A stretch of 64,000 nucleotides of DNA from [Phialemoniopsis] sp. UDSM-2020 (Eukaryota > Ascomycota > Sordariomycetes > Thyridiales > Thyridiaceae), in NCBI GenBank assembly GCA_018873225.1, contig JAEILZ010000007.1, forward strand, positions 496,001 to 560,000, read 5' to 3'. Under the pieces are notes generated by a model, which worked only from the letters and a program-made list of their open reading frames with translations, had not been told where the DNA came from and searched no databases. Numbering within the stretch: the first letter of the stretch is position 1; each line of letters opens with the position of its first letter. The translations under genes were made by a program, and so were the position numbers. Below, piece by piece: positions 1 to 11,604 of the stretch.

Positions 1-456
1 ACTAAAGAAAGGATTCCGACGCCCAGGAGTGTCCTGGCCTCGCTCACCGGAGGTCCGCCGCGACTGGATCATGTGGCTGGTACTCTGGCCGAAGAGTATG
101 CAGTCACCTGCGAGGACACGTTTCAGTATGAGGACGAAGCTCGGCGCTTGGTATTCGTGAGCGACGAGGATGAGGCTGGACCGCCATTCGGGTGGGTAGA
201 CGGGCACAATGGGGTGGACTGCCGGCGCTGGGGACAGTGCTTGGACCGGGAAGTCATGATCACGGGCTGGTTTTCCCCTCTGGTGCGAGGGCTATGGGAT
301 CCACTGGAGCAGTCCCGACGGTTGGGATTGTTATTCTGGGACAAAAGCCGGGTCGAGCTCATCAAAGAAAAAATACCTCGGTACTCTACAGGCTGGCTTG
401 ACAGGCTGGCAGATGAGAGGCGTAGAGATAGAGAAGAGTCGCGAGTACACTACTGA
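1..456 (+). CDS. 3' end of an unidentified gene (cut by window edge)
   Basis: Frame 1 is open from the first base to a TGA ending at 456, so this is probably the last exon of a gene that starts to the left. The visible product is about 151 residues. It is rich in charged residues and Trp and ends in an Arg/Glu-rich tail (DERRRDREESRVHY). I see no signal peptide, membrane segment or domain I recognise. The apparent start at 73 is only a GTG inside the open frame and is not a real start. It converges on the NRPS-like gene, whose stop lies only 45 bp further on. Seen: the open frame and its composition. Inferred: that it is coding. Confidence 0.5.
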   Translation, partial: TKERIPTPRSVLASLTGGPPRLDHVAGTLAEEYAVTCEDTFQYEDEARRLVFVSDEDEAGPPFGWVDGHNGVDCRRWGQCLDREVMITGWFSPLVRGLWDPLEQSRRLGLLFWDKSRVELIKEKIPRYSTGWLDRLADERRRDREESRVHY

Positions 457-501
457 GATGTTATCTGTTCTGATCTATCCTAGAAATCAAAAGCTGAAAA
501 T

Positions 502-3500
502 CTATATATCTTTTTCACCTGCAGTCCAACACTCCCCTGTCCAGTACCGCACCATCTTATCCACAAGCCCCTGGTCCACCACCGGCGCGGCGCGGAAACT
601 CTCCGAGTTGCCGCCCGTCCTCGCCGTCTCCCACTCGGGCATAGTCTTCTTCCCCTCCGCGCCGTATCTCGTTGCGAAGAACTCGACCAGCTTATACGGA
701 GGATTCGCCGCCACATCCGGGTCCGAGTCCCGCAGACGCCGCACCCATTTCGCCGGCGACACCTCTTCAAACTCCAGGCCAGCCCGCCGCAGCATCGGCA
801 AGAGGTCGCGCGTCCAGTGGAACGTCCGCGGGTTGATCACGTTGAACACCTCGCCCGCCGGCACCTCCGCGGGCAAGGCAAGCTCGACCACCGTGCGCGC
901 CACCGTGTCGGCGGGCAGCCAGCGCGGCGTCTCGTCGATGGCCGGCAGCGCGCCCGTGCTCAGCGCCGAGCGTACGATGAGCGGGTGCGCCTCGGTGGCG
1001 GGCCACACGCCCCCGCGCGAGTCGCCGCACACCTGCCCGATGCGCAGGACGCGCGCGCGGAGGCCCGTCTGCGCCGCGGCGTTGGTCGTGACGTGCTCGG
1101 TGACGAGCTTGGCCTGCGCGTAGCCTATGTTCTGGGCGTAGCTGAACTTCTCGGGCAGGGCCTCGGGGATCGGCGCCGTGGCCGGGGAGCCTGTGGCCGT
1201 GGACACGGAGGAGCAGAAGCTGAAGGAGGCGCGGTGGGCTGAACGGAGGCACAGGTCGATGAGGTGCCGCGTGCCGCTGATGCAGTCTGTGAAGGACTGG
1301 AGGCGGAGGTTGAAGTTGACTGACCATGCGCTGTGGATGACTGCTGTGATGGCTCCGGTGATCTCGTCGTAGGTGGCGGTGTCGAGTCCGAGGGTGGGGC
1401 TTGTCAGGTCACTTGGCAGCGAGGTGATCTTGGCGAACTGGTCGGGAGTCAGGGATGACAATACTTTGCGGTCTTGCATGCTCTTATGAACTCTTTCCTG
1501 AGCGTTCTGTGGTGATGAGGCTCGGACGAGGCAGTAGATCCTGTCGACGCCATCGTCTTGTGCAAGAATAGAGGCTATGTGAGCACCCAGGGAGCCTGTT
1601 GATCCTGTGACCAGTACGGAGTGCTTGCTTGGTTGCTCTGGTGCCTTTGCCTGTAGTTCTGAGTCTGTTGAGAAAGTCCCATACTTGGCAATGAGGCTGC
1701 TCATCTCTTCCTCGACAGACACTGCCTTCTCCTCTTCACCCTTGGCTACGGCTTCTAGTTTTGCTGCCAGAGCGCGGATACTAGGGCTGTCAAATGCTAT
1801 GTTGAGGCCGAGCTTAGCACCGTTTAGCTTTATCCTCTTGAGAATTACCGAACGAAGTTGCGACGCTTGCAACGAGTCCATGCCGAGTTCGAAGAAGTCG
1901 GCATCCAATGTCAAGCGATCTTCGGGGATGTCGAGGATCTCTTTGACCTGCTGCCTCAGGAACGTCTGCAACTCTTCGCCAGAGATATCGAGGTCGCCCT
2001 CGCAGTCCTGATCCTCGTCGTACATTGATTCGATGTCGGATGCGTACTGCTTATAGATAGCCTGGCGGATGATGGTGCCCTTGTCGGTCACGGCGTATTG
2101 AGCATCGGCGGGCATGACCTTGACCATGTCTCGCGATAAGTGAGCATAGTTTGGCATCTCCTGATGCGCCTTCTCGACCAGGGGCCATATGCGATCCAGT
2201 AACTCGTCTCTAGATAGCTCAGAAGCGGATGCAGAAGGAAAGAGGAGGAGGCCCAGTTGTGATCGAGCGGCGCCAACAACGACGGCCTCTCTGACTTCAC
2301 CCCTCTGCCGTACGAGACCTTCGACAAGGAGAGGATTCGCCTTCTCGCCATTGACCAGGGTCAATGTGTCGTCCAACCTCGAGAAGTACTTGTAAGCCTC
2401 CATTTCGGGGTGCTTGACGAAGAGATCTCGAGTGGCATAAGAGCCGTCGTCCCGGTTAGTCATGACCTTGCCTGGCCAGCCGGGGAGGCAGATGATCTCG
2501 AGCAGACCCGAACCTCGGTCTTCGAATCTGATATACGGCCTGCTCTTTGCGCTTGGTCGGACCCAGTTCCACAGCTTGTCGTTTCGGGGCCGTTCTGATG
2601 ACATCAACTGACCTGTCTCGGTGCTGATGTATTAGTTAGTATCAGGCCGGAGCAGATGGATTCAGCGGGAAGGTGATAAGCGAAACAAGAGAACATGAAG
2701 ATGGACGAGCCATAGACAGAAAAGAAGACTGAACAGAGTGGAAAGACTTACGTGCCATAGTGACTGACAAGAGTCACGCCCCTTTCCGTGAGCAGATTCC
2801 CTAGGTTATCTGGGCAGGCCGAGCCCCCATACATGACAATCTTGCACCGCGCAAGAAGATCGATGGCGTGATCGGTTTCGGCGAGCAGCTTTAAGGAGTA
2901 TGGGACGCCATGGAAGATGTCAAAGTGGTACTTCTCCAAGGTACCGACTAAGTGCTGTGTGGCAAGAGGCAGGTTCGCGTTGTAGAGGTGGACCTGCAAG
3001 CCCGAGTAGATAGCCTTGCAGAGCGTGGCCACGCCGTGCGAGTGGTACAGCGGCATGGTGACGAAGCCCTTCATCGGTATGTTGTTCACCCTGTAATTGT
3101 TCAGGACGGCGCGGTGGAACAGGTACACCGGCTTGGGAAGGGAGGTTGATCCGCTCGAGTGGATGATCCAGGCTGGGTACTCAGTCTCCTTTTCGGGATC
3201 GAGAGCCTGGTCCATTCTGGTGTCCACGTCCTCTGGGAGTGTTTGCTCGTAGATGCTGGCATCGGCTATGGGAAGTACCTGCAGGCCCTCCACTTCATCT
3301 TGCAGAGCTTTCGCCAGCTTCCGGAAGCTCTCGTGGATGAGAAGATCCGTTGCCCCTGTCCGTTCCAATAGCGAGCGATGGGCTTCTTTTGAGATTCGCG
3401 GAGATAGGTAGAGTACCGTGTGTCCGATCTTACTCAGTGCAAACATAGAGACGACATAGTCCATATTGGAAGGACCCAGCAGTCCTACTACGCGAGGCTT

Positions 3501-3767
3501 ATCTGCGGAAGAGCTCCTTTGGGGCATGCGCTCCCTGTAATGCAGGCCTGCGGAGTACGCATAGTGGTCAATTTGCTTGGGGGTGTAGTCGGTGTAGTCA
3601 ATGCCTGAGTGAGGGTATGCCGCGACCGGGCTGTCCCCTGAAAGGGCAACGCGACCGCGCAGGAGCTGGTCAATGGTCAAAGGCGTGGGGTGGATCTGAG
3701 GCAGGGCTTCGAAAGGTATGCCGGGAACCTCCTCGACCGAGATAGCTGGCTCCTCGAAGTGACCCAT
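502..3767 (-). CDS. NRPS-like carboxylate reductase (A-T-R)
   Basis: Two exons, 3767..2752 and 2623..502, with an intron at 2751..2624 (GTAAGT..CAG), give 1045 aa. The splice rebuilds the adenylation A5 motif as HYGTTETGQL, strong support for the join. Order: adenylation domain with an A3 core HSSGSTSLPKP (residues 203-212); thiolation domain with LGMDSL (attachment Ser about 589); C-terminal thioester reductase with Rossmann motif VTGSTGSLG (about 678-685) and catalytic YAQAK (Tyr 840, Lys 844). Family knowledge: such enzymes activate a carboxylic acid with ATP, load it on phosphopantetheine and reduce it with NADPH to an aldehyde or alcohol. There is no condensation domain, so it is not a peptide synthetase, and no polyketide synthase lies in the window. 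It is related in layout to Lys2 but shorter. Substrate unknown. It shares a 641-bp promoter region with the divergent sugar porter. Confidence 0.93.
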
Positions 3768-4408
3768 GATTTCAAAAGGTTGGGAATGCCGGATCTGGGT
3801 GTCTCGGTTTGAGCCAAGTCAACGAGCTTGGCTTGCGGGATTTTCTGTGCGACGTTCCAAACATCAGAGAAAGTCGTTCAACTTATGTCCCCGCAAACCT
3901 GACGTTGATGCTCTCCAGGTTCCTGTATCGGCGACTGTCAATTCTCGAGCCTTGCATCAATTCGGATGGAATGTCTGGTAACCGGGTCGAAAGTCTGCAG
4001 GGGAGAGAAAAAAGTCCGAGGAACGACGCCGACAGGGCTTGCAAGTTTCGAAGGATCAACAAGTCCCAACCCCACCGACGCTACGAACGGCGCCGGCGAT
4101 TGGGTCCGCCCTCTTCTACCCCGGCGCCATCGGCTGTCGATGTCGTATTTATCGGCCCTCGGTCGTCGGTCCCCCACAGATCGGCAGTGCCGAGAACCAT
4201 CCCCGCGCGCGCTCTGGGGTCGTCCCCATGGGGGTTGGGGGAAACGGTTTACCGGCAACCAGGTAGGGCTGGAGAGTGGACGTATATTCCCCGCGAGCTT
4301 CTTGAGAATAAAAGGAGACTCCTTTGTCCTGGCAACTCTTCTTGATTTTGTTCAGGCAACCACAGCCAGGTTTAGAGTCCTTGAAATTGTTATCCGGACT
4401 TCATCAAC
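3768..4408. promoter_or_regulatory. Divergent promoter region between the reductase and sugar porter genes
   Basis: This 641-bp stretch separates two genes transcribed away from each other. An AATAAAAG element at 4307-4314 lies about 95 bp before the porter ATG and is a plausible TATA-type site. A C/G-run segment (about 4224-4245, CCCC..GGGG..GGGG) could bind a C2H2 regulator, but I cannot assign one. No ORF here looks coding. Confidence 0.4.
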
Positions 4409-6014
4409 ATGGCCAAACTCGGGGGAACGCGCAAAGGCGCCTTCCGCGCGTACATCTTTGGCGTACTTGTTTGTACCGCAGGCTTCATGTTCGGCTACGA
4501 CACGGGCATCGTCGGTTTGTACCCCTTCACTACCTCTCTCAGCCTTTCCATGAGTTGTGGGTGATGACTGACTGATAATTACAACGACAGGCGGTGTCCT
4601 CCAGCTCAAGTCTTTCAAAAAGAGCTTCAACTACACAGACGAAGACAAAAACGTCCAGTCCCTCGTCGTCGGCCTCCAACAGGCCGGAGCCTTTGTCATA
4701 TCCCTCCCCATCGTGCCCATCACCGACCGCTTCGGCAGAAAGTGGTCCGTCGTGGGAGCCTGCGTCGTCTTCTGCGCCGGAGTCATCATGCAGACCATAC
4801 CCGCCCATAACCTGCCGCTCTTCTACGTCGGGCGGATCATAGCCGGCTTCGGCCTGGGCAGCGCCTACTGTGTCGTGCCCATTTTCTCCGCCGAGATGGC
4901 CCCCAAGGAGATCCGTGGCCAGCTCGGCAGTTGCTTCCAGCTCATGTTCACTTGGGGCATTCTGGTGTCGTACTGGATCGACTACGCTGTGCTTAAGAAG
5001 ATGCCAGCCATTGACTCCCAGTGGCAGATTCCCGTTGGGCTGCAGATGCTCCCGGCAGGTATCTTGGGACTGGGCCTCTTGACACAGCCCGAGAGTGTCC
5101 GCTGGCTGATGAAGAAGGGCCGCGAGTCCGACGCATGGAACTCTCTGCGGTGGATGCGCGCCAGCGATGGCGACGATGTCCGGGCCGAGTTTGAAGAGAT
5201 CCGTATGGGCACCCTCGAGGAGTTCCGAGCGTCAGAGGGCTTCCGCAAGAAGGAGCTGCTCGAGCCGGCCAACCGCAACCGTCTCCTGATCGCCATGTTC
5301 ATGTTCCTTAACACACAGCTGACGGGGTCGAGTGCCCTGGCCTACTACGGCCCGCAATTCTTCGCATCGTTGGTCGGCAAGGGCGACAAGAACCTGCTCA
5401 TCACGGCGCTCTTCGGTGTCGTCAAAGTCATCGCCTGCACTTGCTTTATTCTGTTTTTCGCCGACCGCTTCGACCGCAAGAAGATCTTCATCGGCGGTGC
5501 GCTCGGCATGTCGGCCTGCATGCTCGTCGTGGCCGTGCTCAACAAGACCTTCCCTACATCCTCGAGTGATGGAGGCAGCGAGCCCCAGACGACATCGCCC
5601 GGCATGGCCATGGTGGCCATGATCTTCCTCGACATCATCATCTACAACTTCTCGTGGGGACCACTGCCGCATCCGTACGTGGCCGAGATCTTCCCAACGC
5701 GCATCCGCGCCATCGGCTGCGCAGTCGGCAGCTCGACGCAGTGGCTCGCCAACTTTATCTTTTCGCTGGTGACGCCTTATATGATTGCCGACATGAAGTG
5801 GGGAACTTTCCTGTTCTACACCTTCACCGACATCTGGATTGCAGTCTACTGCTTCTTCTTCATCAAGGAGACGCGCGGCAAGTCGATCGAGGAGATGGAG
5901 ACCATCTTCCACTCCAAGGCGGCATTTGACGTAGAGCAAGTCCGCCGCGAGGCCGCTGCAGGGAAGAACATTGACGAGGACCTGGAGAATACTGAGCATG
6001 TTGAGGGACGGTGA
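4409..6014 (+). CDS. MFS sugar porter
   Basis: Two exons, 4409..4514 and 4591..6014 (intron 4515..4590, GTTTGT..CAG), give 509 aa. The join restores the TM1 motif GYDTGIVGGVLQL. Sugar-porter family marks are all present: DRFGRK after TM2, GRIIAGFGLG, PESVRWL (usual PESPRWL), VAEIFPTRIRAIG, and the C-terminal KETRGKSIEEME (usual PETKGKSLEEM). Twelve membrane segments are expected; the length is normal for the family. It would sit in the plasma membrane and import hexose, disaccharide or a related polyol/quinate-type substrate by proton symport (family knowledge; substrate not readable). It is divergent from the NRPS-like gene; a shared pathway is possible but unproven. Confidence 0.95.
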
Positions 6015-6359
6015 GTCCGAATACAACGTCATTCTGGCTCTGTATCGAGCGAAACAGACTTGGTGCGCTGTTCAGCCATTATCTACGAGTTTCAAGGATG
6101 GAGCAACGGACTTGGACATTTGAATGTACGAGAGGTCCACTCTTAGGGCGTGACCTCCTGCTTAAACTTCTTGATTACTAGTCTTAAACTTCTTGATTAT
6201 TAGTCTTGATTATTAGTCTTAAGCTTCTGATTATTAGTCTTCTCCCGTTTTGTTCTGTTCCACCAACGGACTATCTGAATCAAAATAAAGATTCTCTGCC
6301 AGAAACGCTGGTGGTTATATGTGGGGGAAAGCTGCGTTCAATAGAAAAAACTAGATACC
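6015..6359. other. Intergenic, with a short imperfect tandem repeat
   Basis: This gap lies between two convergent genes. At about 6160-6240 a 20-25 bp unit (CTTAAACTTCTTGATTA-like, then TTGATTATTAGTCTT) is repeated three to four times with small changes. It would lie in the 3' flanking or UTR sequence of the sugar porter. No gene is seen. Confidence 0.5.
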
Positions 6360-8451
6360 TCAATCGTATGAGACTGCGTATGGATCCGGCTTGAGCCAAA
6401 GGTAGGGCCAAGACCACTTCTCTTCTTCATGAAAACTTAGCCCAGCATTGAGGCTTAGGATGATGACCAGGCTCAAAAGAGCTGCAACTGACGCCATGGT
6501 GACGCGACTCCTAACTGTGCTCCCCAGAATAACCGCAATAATGAAGACAGGAGTGAAGAAAAGCAGAAACTCAAAAATCAGCACCGCTACCTTCAGTTCA
6601 CCAGGATAGCTCATTGCCTCGTCCCAAACTCTGGCCAGACCTTGGCCCAATACCGCAGTCGCAATCATCAGCATCACTATGGCAATCGATGATATGGGAG
6701 CAGTCATGCTCCAACTCATCAGCGATTTCCATATGTTACAGCCTCTTGTCTCGTTGACTGCGTGCGCTGTGAAAGTGCTTCTGTGTCCTTGAACCAACGA
6801 TTTGATATCCACACCCACCAAGTTGTCAGGGTCGTAACCCTGGTCTTCAAGATCTCTCTGAACAGTTTTGGCGAGAGCGATAACAGCTCGGTAATCTCTG
6901 GGGACGTGTAAACACCCCTGCGTCCGTAGCAAGAGACGGCCTTGCAACCAGACGAGGAAAAGCCCGATCCACCAGACATTAAGAAAGAGCGTCATGATGA
7001 AGGCCTGTAAGTATGAGAAACCCCACTGGTAAAGTAAGTCTCCAGGGTCAACATCGTTGTCCTGATCACTAACTTTAGTCAAGAAGATCAATGTACGAGG
7101 TTGGAACTCACCCGTATTGGCTGACATGTGCCGTGTTCTTTTAGGTATGATGACGTGTAAACTCTACCATTCCAAACAGACGGTAAGTCTGCGGATTCCA
7201 GCCACTTCTCGGTCAGATCTGTGATGTTCAGAACAGGATGTGGAAGTGGGATGCCATTCCACTGTGAGCTCTCGTTGTTGAAGTCACGAGAGGATAATTT
7301 CCTCACATCTATCCATCATGAGTCAAAATTCGGCTGATTCTGAAGGGAACATTGGCGGCTCACACTGTGCTACTTGAAGCAGAGTGTCACATTCTGGGGG
7401 CGGACTACTGGCCGGTTGAGATCTCGTGATGTTTGAAAAGCAAGCCTGTGTGGACTCGATGTATGCTGTTTGGTAAAGACTTTTCAGAAAGCCTGCGAAC
7501 GGTGGTTAACTTATGAAGCTGTCAGTCGCTCGTTGTTCGTCGCTTGAAGACCTACCATGGTGCTCCGCCTCTGAAACATTCCACATGATTATTGGGTAAT
7601 CATCCTCGAAATGGATGCGATGTCCGTCATGAATGATGTATGCAATCGGCTGGAATCGGGACAGGTGACCGAGGGTCCCATCATAATCTATGACATAAGG
7701 CAAATTTTGAGGAGTATAGCCAGTCATGGCGCCTATCAAGGTCGGGAAAGCCAAAGTTAGAATCATTGTAAGGATCATAAAGATCGTGACAAAATGTGAG
7801 TTTAGCCCGCGCTTGAAAGTGAGATCCATGATAATCTCGAGGGTTGTAATCAAGGAAGGCTCTCTGTCTAGCATCAGAGTTCGGAAAGTCCGATATGTAA
7901 TTGGCTGGATCCGCATCGACCCAGTGGCATAGATCGAGAATACGTGCCAAGACGCATATGCTATAACTGTTTGGCCCAATCGGCCAACCACCTAGATGAA
8001 GTCTATTTTAGTACTATAATACTCAGGACTGAAGGTCAAGAGCGCTGACCACATCCCAGCAAACATCAATGACCTTCGCCTGCGTAAAGTTAAGGCTTCC
8101 AAATGCAAGATTTATCTGAAAGAAACCTTTGATATCCATATAATTTTGTTTGTGTTCGAGCTCGAATGAACCGTCAGCGGTGCAGACACTGACTAAGTAT
8201 TCTGGTCCTGCGGCTAGAAATAGCACGATGAAGAATGTCGCAAAGAGACTGGAGCACAGGCTGAACAAGACAACCCATCTGAACGCCGTCCTCCAACCGA
8301 TCTTTCTCAGATCGTTGTGTAACGCGCGTCTACTGAGCGCCCACTGTGTTCTAACATGGTGTAGGATCATTTGAGCGCGCCCACGGGTAGTCTTCAGGTT
8401 GGTCGGACTTGTAAGTCGTGCGTTGAGCGTTCCCGGTTTTGATGTGGACAT
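6360..8451 (-). CDS. Multi-pass membrane protein, function unknown
   Basis: Five exons: 8451..8050, 7991..7556, 7492..7364, 7308..7112, 7061..6360. Introns are 50-63 bp. Phases match throughout and give 621 aa. I chose the first join because it yields WDVVVGRLGQ, which I associate with a widespread uncharacterised fungal membrane family. About seven hydrophobic segments are visible, among them FSLCSSLFATFFIVLFLAAG near the N-terminus, FVTIFMILTMILTLAFPTLI in exon 2, and four in the last exon (the final one LSLVIILSLNAGLSF). The region between segments 3 and 4 has several N-glycosylation sequons and Cys, suggesting an extracellular or luminal loop. The donor of intron 1 (GTCAGC) is weak, so that boundary is less sure than the others. 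I know of no assigned role for the family. Confidence 0.8.
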
Positions 8452-9124
8452 GGCGCACGATTGGGCAAGAAAAAGCAGATTTTAGGCAATGAGCAAGTTC
8501 TGGCCCTGTGGAATGGCTGCATTTAAGTATTTCTTTTCTCTTCAGAGCTGAAAGGGTAGGCTGATTCCTTCAAATGGGCGCATAAAGTAGCTTATTTTCG
8601 GTGAGAAGACTGGGTCAGTGACAAAGTATCATTGGACGACGGTAATTCGTGATCCTGGTTAGTATTTTTTGAAGGTGGCTGCCACTTATCATGAGCAGTC
8701 CAATTGTGATCGAGGTTGGGTGACACTGCACACACTATGATCAAAAGGCGAGGCTGAGCCACACAACCAGAAGCCCACATTTGCCGTGTGCTGAATTCAG
8801 GGCTGCCTTTGGCTGCGGCTTAGGCTGCGGCTTAGCATCTCGAATCGCATGTCAGGTATTAAATGACTTCCAAAATCACCTTTCTTCTTCTTTTACTGTT
8901 GCAGGGGCATGCCTCCAGTCACTCGAACACTTCCTCCTGGCATTTCCACAGCATCACTTCTTAAATTTGCGCAAGAGCATGTGCGCTCAGGCTATAAGGG
9001 CGTATGTGATTGACCGCAGCTAGGATCGTACCGCGATTGTCAGGTAGTCCGTCATGTCTCTATTTCTTTGCTCGTTCCGGCATGTTGATTGGTGTTACTA
9101 TATGTACGACCCCCAGATGACAAG
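8452..9124. other. Intergenic, nothing recognised
   Basis: About 670 bp between two same-strand genes. It holds the upstream region of the membrane-protein gene and the 3' flank of the FAD oxidase gene. A small direct repeat of GGCTGCGGCTTA lies near 8810-8835. No convincing coding sequence. Confidence 0.5.
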
Positions 9125-10810
9125 CTAGTGTCTGGTCACTGAAGCATAAAACCCGAAGTGTCCCCCAGGGTCATACCGCTTCTTGATCTTCCTCAGTCTC
9201 TGCAGCTTACATTTGTCCGTCCCATATATCTGCTCCATAGTCTCATCTCCATTAGCATAACCAATGTAGACGTCCATGTCCTTCTCGCCAGTGCCTCGAT
9301 GGATCAGATCCCGAAGTTGCTTCCCAGTCTCCCTGGCGGCGCCGTCGAATTGAGAGTTCGAGTAGAGGAACGAGATAAACCTGCGAGGAGCGAGTACTGT
9401 TAGCACATCCATCGGTCTTGTTGCAGACAGGGCTAGACTTACACAAGAATGTCCCGGTCCCGATAAGCGACCGCCGTGCTCGCAGAGTTGATTCTACGCA
9501 CCTCCTGTTGAGGATAGCCCTCGAAGATGACATAGGTGCGATTGAAGTCGGGGTGCTCCTTCATGAACGCGCTGTAGATGTTGTACACCTCGACTTGCGT
9601 CGGGATGTCGTAGCTCTGGGTCAGCAGCGAGAAACCCTGCGTGCGGCCTCCTTTTTGGCACGACGGCGAGTTGAAGTCGAATGCAAAGACCGCGGAGATG
9701 GCGCTGTACGGCACTTCACTCGTGTCGTTGAAGACTGGCCCGATGCCTAGGAAAGGCTCGGCGAAGGGTTGCATCTGCGCCGCGGTGCCGTCGTAGACCA
9801 TCAGGAAGAGCAGGACTGGCGTCGTAGGGTCGACTGCGGGTACGATGGTGTACAGCGAAGCCAAGAGCATGCCTGCCGGCTGATTGTCCCAGTCCTTTCC
9901 GTCGTTGGTGAGATTGTTTAGCTGGCTGTAGAACGCGGGAATCTTGTCGGGGGTGTAGACAAAGGTCTTGACGAGCCACTTGTCGTCGGCTGGGGCGTCG
10001 TAGATCTTGTACGAGTACTCTGTGACGATACCAAGGTTCTGGCCAGCGCCCTTGAGCGCCCAGAACAGGTCTGGCTCCTGAGTCTCAGATGCCACTACGA
10101 CAGACCCGTTGCCGAGGACCACGCGCGCCTCGATGATCTGGTCGGCTAGCAGGCCGTAGTAGCCCTGAAGCGTGCCGTGTCCGCCGCCGAGCGCAACGCC
10201 GAGCATGCCGGTGCACTCGCAGACGCCGGTCACTGTTTGAGGCACACGTTAGCGGGCCAAATCGGCATAGAATGTTTCTTCGACGTACGCGATCGCTTGC
10301 CGTGCTTCGTCAGGAACTGCTCGACATCACCACTCCGCAGACCACCGCCTAGTTGCACCGATTGTCCATCATCGCTGATTTCCATCTTGGTGAGCTTGAC
10401 TGTCGAGATGCCGATGCCGGACTGCATCCCGCCGAGCTTGGAGGACCACCCATGACCGCCAGAGACAGCGAGGAATGGAATGCCGAATTGGTTCGCGTAT
10501 TGGATCTTGGGAGCATCATGTTAGCGTTGGGCAAGGGTCCTCAGAGTAGTGAGGTCCAGGAGCTTACGGTTGTCTGAACATCCTGCTCGGTAGCAACCTC
10601 GAGGTAGGCGCGGAAGGAAGGCTCAGAGTAACTTGACCACCTGACGCTGGCGGTTCCAAAGTCGGCATCCTGAGGTACAAAGACTTCAGCACCAGGTGAC
10701 AGGGCTGCAGTAAGGTCAGCTTTCAGGTCGTGAAACCTGGGTGCACCCTGAGCTAAGGAAGCCGACAGGGCAATCGCCGCTGATAGAATGGGAATAAGTC
10801 GAGCCATCAT
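9125..10810 (-). CDS. Secreted FAD-linked oxidase (BBE-like, PCMH fold)
   Basis: Four exons, 10810..10568, 10505..10289, 10232..9443 and 9380..9125, with introns of 56-62 bp, give 501 aa. A signal peptide is seen (MARLIPILSAAIALSASLAQG; either of two adjacent ATGs at 10810 and 10807 could start it). FAD-binding PCMH-type motifs follow: SGGHGWSS, where the His is the usual 8-alpha flavin link, and TGVCECTGMLGVALGGGHG, with a Cys-x-Cys before the glycine-rich turn. The C-terminus ends with the berberine-bridge-like KKRYDPGGHFGFYA. Several Asn-x-Ser/Thr sites fit secretion. Relatives oxidise carbohydrates or secondary metabolites with O2. Which of the two applies here cannot be read, though the chitinase and mannanase beside it make a carbohydrate role reasonable. 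Confidence 0.9.
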
Positions 10811-11604
10811 GATTGTCACCAGTTTTTCAACCAAGAATCACCACTAGGATCAACGCGAGGTGTAGGTAGGGGCGCGAAGGGAAATGTTTTGACATCCCAC
10901 CTAAACGAGACTTTCAGCATATATCTGCTTCCAGCCGGAAGAAGCCGTCTTTGAATTTCAACATGATTGACAGATTTGACCAATGCCCTTCGGTATGCAT
11001 GTTGCGAAAGGACAAAGGTCCACCTCAGCTCCCTTAAGTCTTCTCATTCCAGTCTGTGTACATGAAGCTGTCCCGATTCGGGCGTGGCCGACTTGCCAGT
11101 TTGCTGTTGTCGAAAGAACACAGGCCCCATATTTTGCCCACTTGGCACCAAAGACGGCCTCCAGAAGCAACTCGACGGGAGCTGAGACAGGGATAAATAG
11201 GGTATTAGCGGGTCTCCAAAAAGGACAATTGCACTACACTCACCTTACCCAGGACCCGATGCTCTGGTACGAAGGACAACGCAGTCCATTTGAGATTACG
11301 AAGCATTCTTTATAGGACTTGGTACAAGCCCCCGAGACGGTCTTGTGTCCGTTTGGCGTAATCATTATTGCGTACACATGTAATCGATACTGGAACGACT
11401 CGTCCTTCCGAGGCGGCTTTTCACACGCAACGACATCGACCTGCCGTCTCCGGAAATACGTTGACTTGTGTCCAAAATGGTTTCAATTGTCATCTATACC
11501 AAAATTGACCTGAAGTGACAAACCGAAGTATTCTGAAAAGACGGAAAGTATGCTGCAGATGGCAAACATCACACTACATCGTCGTCGATGGTGTCAGACC
11601 TCCC
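10811..11604. other. Intergenic, upstream region of the FAD oxidase gene
   Basis: About 790 bp holding the promoter of the FAD oxidase gene and the 3' flank of the chitinase gene. Several short ORFs are present, but none has a recognisable motif. A strong splice-donor sequence (GTAAGT on the minus strand, starting at 11621) lies 16 bp before the chitinase stop, so an alternative last exon could extend into this gap. Confidence 0.45.

Noticed and set aside
398..1123. Plus-strand ORF of 241 codons and other ORFs across 480-2600
   Set aside because: They lie opposite the NRPS-like reductase, whose domain motifs are unmistakable; the GC-rich codon use creates long shadow frames.
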